The notes under the pieces were generated by a model that was given only the letters and a program-made list of their open reading frames with translations, did not search any database and was not told the DNA's origin. From Sparassis latifolia (taxonomy: Eukaryota > Basidiomycota > Agaricomycetes > Polyporales > Sparassidaceae), in contig CM031562.1 in NCBI GenBank assembly GCA_018466975.1, positions 3,906,001 through 3,970,000 on the forward strand: 64,000 nt of DNA. Direction: 5' to 3'. The position numbers were made by a program, and so were the translations under genes. Shown piece by piece: positions 11,001 to 22,481 of this stretch (positions are counted from its first letter, which is position 1; every line of letters begins with the position of its first letter).

Positions 11001-11944
11001 AGGAGGTTAATGACCAAGGAGTGAGGATGAAAGTGACTGTGGGAGGAACCGCGGCGACGATAGGGTGAGATGACTGGCAGAGATCGCAGAGCGAGTGTCC
11101 GGTCATATACTGTGCTCTTGACCTTCCGCATCTACGCGTGCAGGAGAAGCCAATCGCTGGAGTCCTTATTGTCTACAAGGGCTGATGTTATTTCTGGGAA
11201 AACAAGGGTTAGCCGATATAGAAGCGTCAAAGGGACTCAGCCAGCTTCGTAGACTAAAGAGCTGTACATACTCGGCATCCCATAGGATCAATCCTAGTGT
11301 AGTTAGCTCGCCCTGGATCCAGCATAAAGTGCAAAGTGAGATTTTGGACGAGACGACGGTGTGTTGTTACAGGAAGAGTTGCCAAAAGGGGCACGTCGAG
11401 CAAGCTCCCATTACATAACACACTCATTCAAGTTTAAAGTCGAGCGCAGTCCGAATTCTGAGTCACGGAGCTTAAACAAAATTTTGGCATCCCCTCAAGA
11501 TAGGAGCGGCTGTTGCATCCGGCACCGTGGACACTTACGCCTACAGACACCCACGTCGCGGAGAAAGGATGGATCCGATATCCTTCCGGTGAGCAGCTCC
11601 GAGTGAGATCGATCGCGAACAATCAGCATCCGGGGCGTGACGGATTTTTCTGCTACATGCCATCGCTCTCATCCATGTGTATAAGGACGCTCTTTAAAGT
11701 GAGCGCTCACTGTAGGTACGTCCGTGAATCAGATGCAACTGTTCTTCCAGAAGTGTTTATTCGACCGCTTCCGTCCATTCTGATAGGATGCACTTTCTCC
11801 GAATAATTGTTAATATCAACCCCTATGATCCCGACACCCAGTGCTATCAAAGGATGGCAGCCCCCTTCCAATGTGTTGTACGTGGAGTAGGCAACTTGAA
11901 TGATGTATGTTTCAGATGCGACGCACTACAGTTTTTGCCTTGTC
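11001..11944. other. No assignable gene
   Basis: Short unremarkable frames only. The boundary at about 11945 is where homology with the right arm of the inverted repeat begins. Confidence 0.3.
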
Positions 11945-12083
11945 GTAAACAGCCTCGAGATGGGAAAGAACGGTATCCAGAGCAATTCTCATATAGCAAG
12001 ATACAACCATGACGATAGTGATGGACATGGACAGCTGCGATAGCACAAGACGTGAGTAGGACGGCGCACAGAATGAGGGAACA

Positions 12084-13400
12084 CTACGAGGGCGGGGTGG
12101 GAGTCGGTGGGAGTCGCATAACAACATATCCTGCTGTTCGGTATACGTGTCGGACGGCACTCAGAAAACGTATGAACATCCCATAATGCCTCCGGACGAT
12201 CTCCGAACGCAACTTCCACCACGATAATTTTGACTGGATTTCCGCAAAGCGCTCAGCGACCTGTTCAATCGTTGGACGCTTTTCCGGCTCTTCCTGCACC
12301 ATGTCGGCAACGAGAGCATCCATGAATTCCAGTCCACGGTATCTCTGCACCCATGGTAGTGAGATAAGGAGCACATTTACGATGCGAGCAATCAGTTTCG
12401 CTCACCTGCAAGAAGCCCTGCCGAAATAAATTTCCGAGGTAGTAGATGTCGGTAGGAAAGGGATTACTCAATTTATGGTAACCAATTCCTCGGAATTCTG
12501 GAACAGTCTTGTCGCCACCTAATATCGGGGGTTCTAGAGGAGGACCCCCCTTCGGATCGTACTTCCTAGACAGTCCGAAATCCACATAGTAGTACTTAGT
12601 CGGTCGTCGTATGCGCGTGTAGCACTTCGCGCCTCCGCTGAGGTCAGGGTTTTGTGGGTCAACACTGGATGATATAATTCCGGATACATCGTGGGTTCCA
12701 TCATGGTATTTAGTTGGCTGCAGTCGCTACAAGACAACGTGTGAGATGAATCTGAGCCATAGGACATGCCACCCACCGATGAGCAACATGATGTTGATGC
12801 ATGAAGGCCATTCCCTGGTTGAGTTGTTTTAAGCGACCTGGCTTGAACCAAAAGCTGACCATACCTCAATCATTTGATGGAAGAACTCCACGGCCTCTCC
12901 GACTGTTTCAAACCGAGGCTCATCGTAAAGTCGAAGTAACGGCATCACCAACAACACTATATCCTCGTCTATGGGGTCTTTGAGGGCTTCGCAGATAGGG
13001 ACGCAGTGGTTACGAGGGTCAGATGTGAGTGGTGAGGAGGATAGAAATCGCGCAATTTCCGCCTCATAAGGATGTGTTGATTTCTTCGTCTTTTTCAAAA
13101 CAACTATGGCCCCGTCGCTTTGACGGACGGCGTCTAGTACACCAGGATACTGCAGATGTGTCAGCGAAGACCTGGATGCAGTGGGAAGTATGCACAGTAC
13201 ATTAGCGACCCTACCGTCTTCGCATGTATTATATTTTTGTCCGTGCCCTCCCATGAAGGTTTCCAATCTACTCGGTATCGTGGGCGAAGCTGATACCCCC
13301 GTTCCAATAACCACTGCTGACGGTCACGCCAGTATATTTCGGTCTCTATAATCTCGCCTTGATGACGCTTCCAAGGAGGGTTGTCGTCGCTGGTGGCCAT
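12084..13400 (-). CDS. Kinase-like protein A (two single-base frame breaks)
   Basis: Paralogue of the intact kinase at 33836-35164 with the same five-exon plan. It starts at ATG 13400 (MATSDDNPPWKRHQGE). The N-lobe has IVVLKKTKKSTHP and HPYEAEI. The catalytic loop is assembled across an intron as HVAHR|DCSQLN (HRD...N), and the activation segment starts YYYVDFGLSRKY. The C-lobe contains DPFPTDIYYLGN-like and EEPEKRPTIEQVAERF segments. Compared with its paralogues one base is missing at the A5 run near 13230 (between GTDK and YNTCEDG), and another near 12660 (before PQNPDL). So it is either a young pseudogene or carries assembly errors. It faces P3 across a 530-bp intergenic region. Confidence 0.75.
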
Positions 13401-13873
13401 GTTGTGGACGATGGGACCGGCTTGATGAGAAACGTGGGGGTTTGAACGAAGGAAACGCACGGAGTCTCTGCCAGTGTAGCCAGGTGTAGCCGTGTCTGTG
13501 TCACGGTGGACCTGGGAATCTCGATCGCGTTGGGAACAAAAGACGACTTACGTAAGGCTTTTAATACTACCGTGACCGCGTTTGCTCAACGGAGTGCAAA
13601 ACAACTTATATACAATATTGATACAATCCTCGCGTCCATGTTACTGTCTCTCGCGTAGCAGTGCCATGCAGTAGGTCACCATAGAAATACAGAGGACCAC
13701 AATCGATTTCAAACCGCGGTCAGCGGGTTGATGGTGACCAGATGGTCTCAGGCTGCCTAACCAAAGTACAAATCATCCCTCGCATAGCGTTTTCAATTGT
13801 CCCGTCCGATTCCATGGCCCACGCATTACGTCTTTATCTCTCATTTCTTTGCATTAGTGTTGTTAGCTATTGC

Positions 13874-13880
13874 TTATATA
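13874..13880 (+). promoter_or_regulatory. TATA-like box of P3
   Basis: TTATATA lies about 50 bp upstream of the P3 ATG. The paralogue P7 has a matching TATATAA at a similar distance, although the flanking DNA has diverged, which supports a real core promoter. Confidence 0.45.
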
Positions 13881-13930
13881 GCACGCTGCCGAATGCCGAC
13901 TTCCAGCTACCTCTCTGAATCTCAGTCGCA

Positions 13931-15235
13931 ATGTTCACCCCAGTCTCCGATGATGCGCTCAATGCCATTCACACTGCTTGTGAGCGTGCCACTGAACTGC
14001 AGGGCAAGAAACCCTGGTCTCCGCTGAAGTTTACTCCGCGCGGACTGTTGGAAAGGGGAGATAAATATCGGAATTCATCGCTGCGCATGCTCACCACCAC
14101 TCGTAAACTCGTGGACTCTGACACTCATGGAGAATACCACGTCAAATACGATACGTAAGGGTGCCCTTTCCTTTGCATGCAAGCTTGATTGATCATTCAT
14201 ACTTGCGTCAGGTTGTCCGACGACAGGGAAAAGTTAATCAACTACAACACCTTTCGGGCTCTGCAAAATCGAGTGCAATTCAAGGAATACAAGGATGAGG
14301 AGAAACTCCTTAATCGTGGTCTTGTGGTGCGCAGTAAACCATAACCTCCAACTAGATCGTCATTAATCTGGTTTGATTTTCTCCTGTAAGACATCATCAC
14401 AAAAGTCTTGCGGCGAGTACATCTGGCAGGAGAAAAATCAGCAGCTCCGGGCGAATTCTCCAGTCAGCGAAGAGCACGGTAGGTATTACGCTCTTGTCGC
14501 TTGCGCACTTCCCTCACGTGTCCAGCAGAATTGTCTAACCCCTCTTCATCCAATACAGAGGATCCAGAACAACGCTCGCCGGTTGATGGGGCAGCTAGTG
14601 ACCAAGGTCCTACAGGGGCCGAAGGTACTCAGGGTATGTTTACGACTGTATCATGCATACTCGACCCATGTAGACCAACCATGGCTATACACAGCGACTC
14701 CACATGTGAAACACAACCTCGCGCAAACGATACGGGATCTCGCTCATATGTTGAATCCGTTCGGAGACGATCATGCAGTCGGTAAGCTTGTCAACGTTCC
14801 GTTCTCCAACAAATAGTGACCAACAAGTAGACGAGTCCCATCACCGCGACGGGGCCAACAGTGCTATACACGAGACAAACCCGGACAACGCTGGCGAGAG
14901 CGAGACAAGCAGAGACGATCGCGGCCAAGACAAAATCAGCAGAGGCGGCCGTGACAAGGGCGAGACAATCAGAGACAACAACGGCGTCGGAGAGACAAGT
15001 AGGCAAGCCGATGTCGAGGGCCAGACAAACAGCGACAACAATGCCGAGTACGACGCAAGTGAGTTTCTAAGTTTCTCACGATCTTTCAAGATTCAAGCAG
15101 TGTACTCTGCCAGCAGTGTCGCTATGTTCATTTACTTCGGACAATTCAGCAGGCAGGTGTTCAAGCCTCCTATATTTCTCTGTAAATAGTGACACCAATT
15201 TGCAGGACCGTCTGGAACAACCCAAGCAATTTTGA
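13931..15235 (+). CDS. P-family protein P3, 323 aa, unknown function
   Basis: Seven exons: 13931-14154, 14212-14326, 14391-14478, 14526-14633, 14695-14781, 14831-15058 and 15114-15235, with coding length 972 nt in frame. The model agrees with the inverted copy P7, whose exons use the same phases and the same stop. The N-terminal domain reads SPLKFTPRGLLERGDKYR and SLRMLTTTRKLVD, then REKLINYNTFRALQNRVQF and KEYKDEEKLL, which is the P core shared with P5, P6 and P7. A hydrophilic linker (NPSSSNTEDPEQ) leads to a conserved LNPFGDD motif, then six 10-residue repeats rich in D, R, G and E, and a serine-rich end. No signal peptide or membrane span is seen. Faces kinase A head to head. Confidence 0.7.
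14881..15058 (+). repeat. Coding 30-bp repeat, six degenerate units
   Basis: Units start at 14881, 14911, 14941, 14971, 15001 and 15031, each encoding ten residues of the type RDDRGQDKIS, RGGRDKGETI, RDNNGVGETS. The repeat is conserved in copy number in the inverted paralogue P7. Confidence 0.6.
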
Positions 15236-16755
15236 GCCTCGATGACTACTCTCGGACGAGCTGCGATGGCCAGGGCTTTCAGGGAAGATAGATGGATTTT
15301 TTCCTCGATTCTCGGAGATGAGTATGCTAAGAAACGCCGATAAACAGTGAGATGCACTGCTGGCGTCGGATCTACCGGTGGCAGATGTGAATATTATGGC
15401 CTTGTTGCATGATAGAACACTGGTCGAAACTGCTGCATTGTCTGCTTACTGTTTGCAATTTCTCGTTACCAATACTCAGTTCCTCGTTCGACGATGTAGC
15501 TCATACAGTGCGAATGATCTGATGGTTATAAAAGGGAGGTCAATTTGGGACAATGCAGGTTCCTCGTTGCACCACTGTACACGTACATGGACCCACAGAG
15601 ACCCACGTTCGCGCGCGCTTATGTGGTTCCTTCGGTGGTGATTTGGGCCAGCCTATCCGCAGCGCATCACCGATATTCCTCTCTTGATGTATCATCGTTG
15701 CTTCTGATTCCCCATGTTCATTCATGACCGGCCTGACAACCAGGATGCCTCGAAGAGTGTTTATAGCAATTCGTTCCTGGGATGATGATGTCTGAGCGTG
15801 CTGTTCTGTGGTGGGAGCCGAGTCAACGTCGGGAGCGCTGTCATCACACATCTGTTGGGCCTAGCTACCGAACCCGCAATTTTACACAAGAAAATTACAG
15901 CAACGTGCCAATCCGCCGCAAGAGGGCCGGTTTGTCCTGCCCAGTGATGTCACGGAAGTTGGACGGTCGTTGATCACAGCCCGAGAGCGCTCCCTGAGAC
16001 ATGGCAACAATCGTTCGCAGCTTCAAACAATCGGAAGATAGTTCGTGCAGATTACTCAGAACATTGACCACGGTAGCATTCAAGATCCAGTGAGATGACG
16101 CCTCAGAAATGGAAGGCGGACGCTGTTACCGAGGCTAGAACGGCATTGAAATATGACCAGTCTGTACCTTCGCTCTCCAGAACCGAGGTGAAGGATCATA
16201 TGGGGCGACATGCACCGGAACGTGCACACAGCACTAACGGTAGCCTGTGCTCAGGAAGCTCGGCCTTCAGAAAGTCCGTAACAGTATCAGAAATCCGTCG
16301 TTGTTGGAAGGACGGTAGTGAGGATACGTGACCGGTATGTCCAATAGATCATGTGTTGTCAGAACTCACACAGGTACCTAGACCATTGATATCGTCGATA
16401 TAATCACGCTGAAGACAAGGAGATTGATGGATAAGGATCATAACAAAGAGCTTGATTGCGTCTGACCACGGATAACACTTACGTCCTCGACAAAAATTAT
16501 ATATCCACGGGGCAGGAAACAACGCACGCCTATTGGTCCAATGTGGGTCCACGTGTTACTGGAGCCTCGGTATCCGCCCAGGCCTTTGATCGCGAATTGT
16601 GCAGTTATTATTGTGTCAAGACTGCGTGAGAGCTCTCGGTAGCTTCCCTTGGGTGATGTGTTGGCACTTTGCACCGTAGACAAAACAGATACTAGGCAGG
16701 GATCACAAGTTTATCACAAGATCAGGTAGAAATCGTAGAAATGTTATTATTCCAG
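15236..16755. other. Highly conserved duplicated stretch without a confident gene
   Basis: Several minus-strand frames are open (15540-15851; 16438-16683), and the latter is followed by a good GTAAGT...TTCAG pair. However the frame at 16438-16683 has no ATG at its head, and almost every difference from its 30508-30753 counterpart changes an amino acid, so it does not look selected as protein. Its ~96-97% identity to the other arm is therefore unexplained by coding constraint. Confidence 0.4.
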
Positions 16756-16883
16756 TGTCATAAAGCGAGGCGAGGAGTAATGGAAGGGTATCGAGTGACG
16801 TAGAAGCACGATAGCAAGGCAAAGGCTAATAGCGATAGCGGTGTTGGCAAACGGTAGAGCGAAAGCATAGACCCAAACACCAG

Positions 16884-18207
16884 TCAAGCAGTGGGTATGG
16901 AGGAGCGCAACGTAAAGGTGTAACCAACTGTACGAAAGAAGTGTCTGAGACGTCGATATCTGCGAATGCCGACCGTTTCGTCCTGTTCTGCAAGCCTAGA
17001 ACGAAGCTTCCAGTATCCGAGTTTCCGGCGGATGTCCTCAAATCGCGTAACCACTTCATCAATAGTGGGTCGCTTTCCTGGGTCGTCCTGCACCATATCG
17101 TCAACAAGAGGTTTCATGAATTCGACACCACGCAATGTCTATGTCAGATTATCAATATCAGTCGATAGTAGAGATCACGTATCACACACTTGGAGAAAAT
17201 CCTCCCTGATCATATTTCCCAGGTAGTAAATATCGGTGGGGAAAGGGTCGCAAGGATCATCGGATTTTTGGAACTCAGGAACTGTCTTGTCCCCACCCCA
17301 TATGGGATGTTCCCGCGGAGGTCCGTCATCAGGATTGTATTTCCGAGACAGACCGAAGTCAATAAGATAGTATCGCGTGGGGTGAGCTGTGCGCGTATAA
17401 TGCTTCGCGATTGCTTTGAGATCAGGAGTCTGTAGCTCGGCTTGTGGGTGGTACATCTTCGGATATAGGGGCCTCGGATCCATCATGATGTTTAAATTCA
17501 TACAATCGCTGAGAAGTTATGAACGCCCTGCTTCGAGGGCAGATTAACAAGACTCACCGATGAGCAACATTATTTCTATGCATAAATTGCAGTCCCTACG
17601 GCACAAAAGTTCTGTCATTGATACGCTCTCGAAGAAAAGGGACTGTGTGACTATCAGCGCACCTCGAACACTTGCCTGAAGTACTCCACAGCCTCTCCTA
17701 CTGTTTGAAATCGAGGGTCGTTGTACTCCCGCAACAAAGGCATTACTAGGAGCACAGTATGTTCTTGATCTGGAACATGCAGTACTTCGTGGATGGGAAC
17801 ACAATGATTGCTGGGATCCGAAGAGAAGGGTTCGGAAGAAAAAAGTTGGCAAATCTCGACTTCATAAGGATGAAGAGACGTGGAAAGTCTTTTAAGGCGA
17901 CTAGTGCACCATCCGAGACGCGTGTCGCGTCCAAAATCTGAGGAAACTAACAGAGTCGACGTTACTTTAATGGCTAAAAAACCAGAGGCGGGAGCATACT
18001 GAGACTTGAATCCCGTCTTCACATGTCCAATAATATCGGTGAGTGCTCCTCCATGATGGGATCCAACCAGGTCTATAACGAGGGCGAAGCATATAGCCGC
18101 GCTCTGCCAGCCATGGTTGAAGATCACGCCAAAAAGTTCGCCCGACCGCAGACCTCCTCGATCTGAGGAGAGGCGGGAGAGGCGTTGGCTTGCAAATCGG
18201 GTGTCAT
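16884..18207 (-). CDS. Kinase-like protein C (two homopolymer frame breaks)
   Basis: Five-exon kinase on the minus strand, probable start ATG 18207. The N-terminus reads FWRDLQPWLAERGYMLRPRY, with one T too many in the run near 18135. The N-lobe has DATRVSDGALVALK with one A missing just after the catalytic lysine (about 17890), then HPYEVEI. Catalytic loop: HRNNVAHR|DCMNLN. DFG: YYLIDFGLSRKYNPDDG. The last exon gives DDPGKRPTIDEVVTRFEDIR and a basic C-terminus. All introns are 50-60 bp with GT-AG. Both frame breaks are at homopolymers, so the gene may be intact in the organism. It is more diverged from kinase A than A is from its own duplicate. Confidence 0.72.
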
Positions 18208-18691
18208 TCAGTCAGGCGATCCTGGTGACGAGGTATGAGACGAAGTGACAACAACGGACACCAACTTGAAAGCTATTGTTGCCGCTGTCACGCTTGTCAC
18301 ACAAAATGATCGTGTGGGCGCGGGAACTTTCAACTTCGCCCAGGCCCCACTGAAGTAACCGCTCACCTCTACACGGTGTATCCGGACAACAACCACGCTC
18401 GTTATGGTTCAGGAACGGTGCCAGAAATACTTACAATGTCTCCAGGTCTTCTTCCACAAAATGCTGCGATGCTTGCAGCTCTGATTTGGCAAGGTGCACC
18501 CGATGCTGAGACTTTTTTGTCTGATGAACCACGCTATTGTTTCTGCGGTGAACAGAGGTATGGCCTTCGTCCCCATTGTGCTAGGTTCGCGCATGCCAAT
18601 TCCGGCAGAAGGAGCTTGCAGCGCAAATATAAATGAGTCACATTTTCTTTGCCAGGTCAATAGCGTCTACTACCTCATCGCTGTCGCAACC

Positions 18692-19199
18692 ATGGCTGAA
18701 TTGCTCGGAGAGATGTCCACTGATGCTGCCAACTTGACAATTATGACAACGGGCACTTCGAATGTGTGCAACTGGCTTTCCAGACATACCACAGAGAGTT
18801 CTATCGTGCAGACAAGGAAGAACTTGCACGAAGGAATGGAGATCCTTTACGAAGCAGCTCCTCATATACCCCGCCAAACTATGAAGGACTTGATAGAGGA
18901 GCATGACATGTGAGTATCGTCTCGTATCCTTTCTATGACATATCCGACTTGTGTAATGACTTTCCCAGATTGTTGGCCCAAGTAGATCAAATCGAGCTGG
19001 ATTCCCAAGCTCCCCTGAACGTTCGAAAGCGTTGGACAAATATCTTGAGGCCGTTGCACAATAATAGCGGGGCACACACTGCGGCCAAGATGAGTACGAG
19101 GTTAGTTTATAAGATTCGTGTAAGTTTTGCACCAGTACTTTGCATCGGGGTGATATTTGACGGGTCAATCTGGGTCCAAGCGATCTTCAGATATTGCTA
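18692..19199 (+). CDS. Small helical protein P4, unknown function
   Basis: Exon 1, 18692-18909, from ATG 18692 (MAELLGEMSTDAANLTIM), ends phase 2 at a GTGAGT donor. Exon 2 starts at 18969 after TTTCCCAG. The spliced product contains RKNLHEGMEILYEAAPHIPR and, across the intron, DLIEEHD then LLAQVDQIELDSQAPLNV, and KRWTNILRPL. It is a charged, heptad-like, all-helical protein. It does not clearly align with the P core but sits in the same place, 485 bp upstream of and divergent from kinase C. Another frame over part of exon 1 is also open (about 18770-18905), which lowers confidence. The 3' end is uncertain. Confidence 0.45.
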
Positions 19200-19985
19200 A
19201 GAGCATGCGGCTTTCAGAAGGGGGAGCCCGTAGTCAAATAGAGACCTTCTGTGCGTATCCATCCCTTGGAATACTGGTAGCTACAGCCTGACTCAATCTC
19301 TACAAAGCATCTAACTGGTCAATCATTGACAGCCAATCCACAATGACATTTGCTAACTCCGAACATGGATTGAATTCTGCATCTCGTAAGTACTTTCCTG
19401 ATTTTGTTTTGTGTATGTCTGTAACCTGTCTCGTTAAGACTCCTGCAAAGAAGCCAGTAGTGATGGAATGGCCCCCATCGACGAGGACACAGACATACTG
19501 TATGACAATCCGTGGAATGAAGACGATGTTTGTGTTCTTGTGGCTGAATATCATTCAAATCACTTGCTCATTCTGATAAACAGGTTGATGCCCAACAGGG
19601 CTAACTCTAACACGTTATATCGCGCTACGTTGCCTCGAGACAATGTGGATCACACCGTTGTACAGACCACGACTCGCGACTTCTTCTCGCTGTCCCTCTA
19701 CCAGCTTTCTTTCTGCAATATGTTTGTCTGAACTTGGACATCGCTGTCGCTGCTTTGGTCTACACTCAGAATGGATGCTTTTGCTGTTGTCTTGTCGTAC
19801 GTTTGTTACTAAATTCCGATCGCGACGTTCCGAGAACATGTTCAGACTGTCGGACTACACCTACTGGGGTCGCAAAGATGTTCCTTGAAGGAAGCTCGGT
19901 TATACGATGACAGGAAGCAGAAAGGGGTGAACTACAGCCGCTCGCTTGGCATAAAGCGAGATGAATAGCGATCGAAGGGCATCCC
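19200..19985. other. No assignable gene
   Basis: Short frames on both strands; a cysteine-rich plus frame (about 19675-19880) has no recognisable domain. Confidence 0.3.
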
Positions 19986-19989
19986 GTAG

Positions 19990-21260
19990 AGTTAAGTAAT
20001 GTCATGACAGCAGGAGAGAGCCAGATAACGGTAAAGACGCTAGCAATTAGCAAGACGATAGCGAGGAGTGTGTCGAGGGGTGGGAACAGGGGAGCGCCAC
20101 GTTGCAACGTAAGTAATTGTACGGAAGAAGGGTCGGATGTGTCGATGTACGCGTATGACAGTGTCTTCATCTTGCCCCGCGAGCCTGAAACGAAGCTTCC
20201 AGTATTCGACTTTCTTGCGAATCTCCTGGAATCATACGACGACTTCATTGATTGTAAGCTGTTCAGCCGAATCGTCTTGCATCATGTCATTGGCAAGCGG
20301 CGCCATGGATTCGACACCTAACAAGGGCTGATTTTCACAATGTTATGATGAGAGACCAGGAAATGGAGGAAATCTGCCCAGGTAGTAGATATCAGTTGGG
20401 AACGGATCGCATGGATCATCCCATGTCTGGAACTCGGGAACTGTTTTATCGCCTCCCCAGATAGGGTCCTCTCGAGGAGGACCGTCATCAGGGTTATACT
20501 TTCCAGACAGCCCGAAGTCAATGAAATATTATCTTGTTGATCGGGCTGTGCGAGTACAATGGTTCATTAATTTCCCTATTTTGAGTGACTGTAAATTGGA
20601 TCGTGGACGGTACAGCTTGGGATAGAGGGGCTTTAGATCCATCATGATATTCAGGTCCATGTAATCTCCGAGCAAGTACGCTCGGTGTTAACCATGAGAC
20701 CGAGAAGCAGACCTATGAGCAACATGGTGCACATGCATGTAGTACAGGCCCTAGAGCAGACAACAATTCAATTTGCCTTACTTTCGTGCGGCTTCGCCCT
20801 ATACCAATATGAAGCGCACCTCGAACAACTGCTGAAAGCACTCCACGGCATCCCGAATGGTTTAAAGTCCGTACTTCTTATAGTCCACAGTAGAGGCATC
20901 GCCAGAAATACAATATCATCTGGTCTGAAACATGCAGTACTTGATAAATCGGAACGCAATCGTTCCTAAGATCCAGGGACATGCATTCTGACAGAACAAA
21001 TTGTGATCTCATCAGGACACAGAGAAGACTAGACTTTCTTCAAGGCCAGGATCTCATCGTTCGAGATTCACATGGCATTTAGGACCTGAGGGTAATAAAC
21101 ACAGAATTCGACGAGATGTTCGGCGCCAGAGATCAGAGAGGACATACCGTGATTGTAATTCCATATTTCCGAGTAAAGATCTATGCCCTCCCAAGACGGA
21201 AACCAGCCAGGTCTGTAACGAGGGCAGCACATATAGCCATGCCGTGGAAAACAGGCCAGT
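19990..21260 (-). pseudogene. Degenerate kinase-like gene E
   Basis: A decayed relative of kinases A, C and D. Readable islands in order on the minus strand: YRPGWFPSWEGID (about 21200), DDIVFLAMPLL (about 20890), DYMDLNIMMDLKPLYPKLY (about 20640), FIDFGLSGKYNPDDGPPRED (about 20500), DDPCDPFPTDIYYLG (about 20400) and KVEYWKLRFRLAGQDED (about 20190). In-frame stops and frame changes separate them. The HRD loop is not cleanly recoverable. It is a true pseudogene, since damage includes many substitutions as well as indels. Confidence 0.8.
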
Positions 21261-21839
21261 TGAAGTACTTAGTCGGCTGCAGATCGCAAGGATCTACAGT
21301 AGGTGGAGGCAATATTGATTTGTGGATTGTGTGGGAGTAGAGTACTTGAAATTTTGTGGAAGACAATTCCCGACTGGCACCTAACAAGAACCCTCGGCCG
21401 AATAGCAACCTCGAGCTCGCGGGGTCCGCAAAATCCGTGATACGCATTGAATCTCGATTCACAGGCGCCCAAGCCACACAAATTATGTAATCAGCTATTT
21501 TTCTGTGCTGTCCCTTCGTCTCAATTGTCAATATTCGGCAGGATACTCGCGCATGACTCTCAAGCTGCATCTGGTCACTTGTTGATTGAGACAGCAGTGA
21601 TAAGTTGGAGCGTTAGATCTGGAAAAACTGACCGTAAACCGATACGGAAGGACCGTGGTAAGTGTTGTGAGCATTGCTCCGATATTGACCCTGCTGCCCT
21701 CGCTGGTGAAAAGCGTTCCCGTTCTCTCCTCTGTTACCTGTTGGACAGATCGACCGCTCCCAGCTACAGTACGTGCTGGGTAAGATGTTCCCGGCCTAGC
21801 TGACTGGTTATTGTTATAAACTCTATTGTGCCAGGGAAG

Positions 21840-22130
21840 GAAATTCAGCACCGAGTCAAATTCAAGCGTCGTCGCAGGGCCAGTGTTGAAATTTGATGAA
21901 GATAGAGATTGTTGAGGCGGCGGAGACACTAGACGTCCTCGAGGTTTGATCAACTGAGTACAACACGCAGCCAAGAGGATATCGAACCTGACACTCTAGC
22001 GAGGCTTCTCTCTGTCTCTTGATGAAGCTCGTTGGAGACCATACTGCAAAATGCTGGTCTCTGTGTTTGGCATCTGTATCCATGGTGTATAAGGGCAGAC
22101 CATTCGGAATGACATCCATGAGCGAGAGTT
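21840..22130. repeat. Diverged direct repeat, copy 1
   Basis: Shares patches with 26275-26580 in the same order and orientation: AGCACCGAGTCAAA, CCTGACACT, CATTGGAGACC-like and GCAGACCATTCGGAATGA. Spacing between copies is ~4.43 kb, so the repeat brackets kinase D and P5. No coding frame is conserved between the copies. Confidence 0.5.
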
Positions 22131-22481
22131 TGTGATCCGTTGGTAGTGCTGACTCCACTGCTTTACTCTGTCTGTTCTTGGGAACTTTCACTGCAATGTC
22201 TCCGAACAATAAGTCGCATTCACATTTGGATTTTGGTGCCCGCTGCTTTTCGATTATCGCTGCAGTGAGTGTTATTACACGGTGCATGCTTGAGCATACC
22301 ACAGGCCAATACAACGAGCGACGATCATCACGCGGTTATTGACAGCTCAGCAGTTCGGATGTGAGTAAGAAAGCGTATTGAGAGTAACTTCGACATTGCA
22401 TGCAAGATATGAAGACGATGGCAATGGACATCGACAGCTGGGATAGTACAAAACGCGCGATGGACAGCACACAGAATACTA

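Larger units (their letters stand above)
11945..16755. repeat. Inverted segmental duplication, left arm
   Basis: This ~4.8-kb arm matches 30436-35305 in inverse orientation. It carries kinase A (minus), P3 (plus) and a ~1.5-kb stretch without a confident gene. Identity is uneven by eye: about 80% over the kinase, mid-80s in the middle of P3, and about 96-97% over 15.3-16.7 kb. The inner edge is sharp: the shared run ending TTATTATTCCAG stops at 16755. Confidence 0.85.

Noticed and set aside
16438..16683. Open frame with a good downstream intron, considered as a gene in both arms
   Set aside because: No ATG at its head, and nearly all differences between the two copies change the protein, which is not what a selected gene shows.
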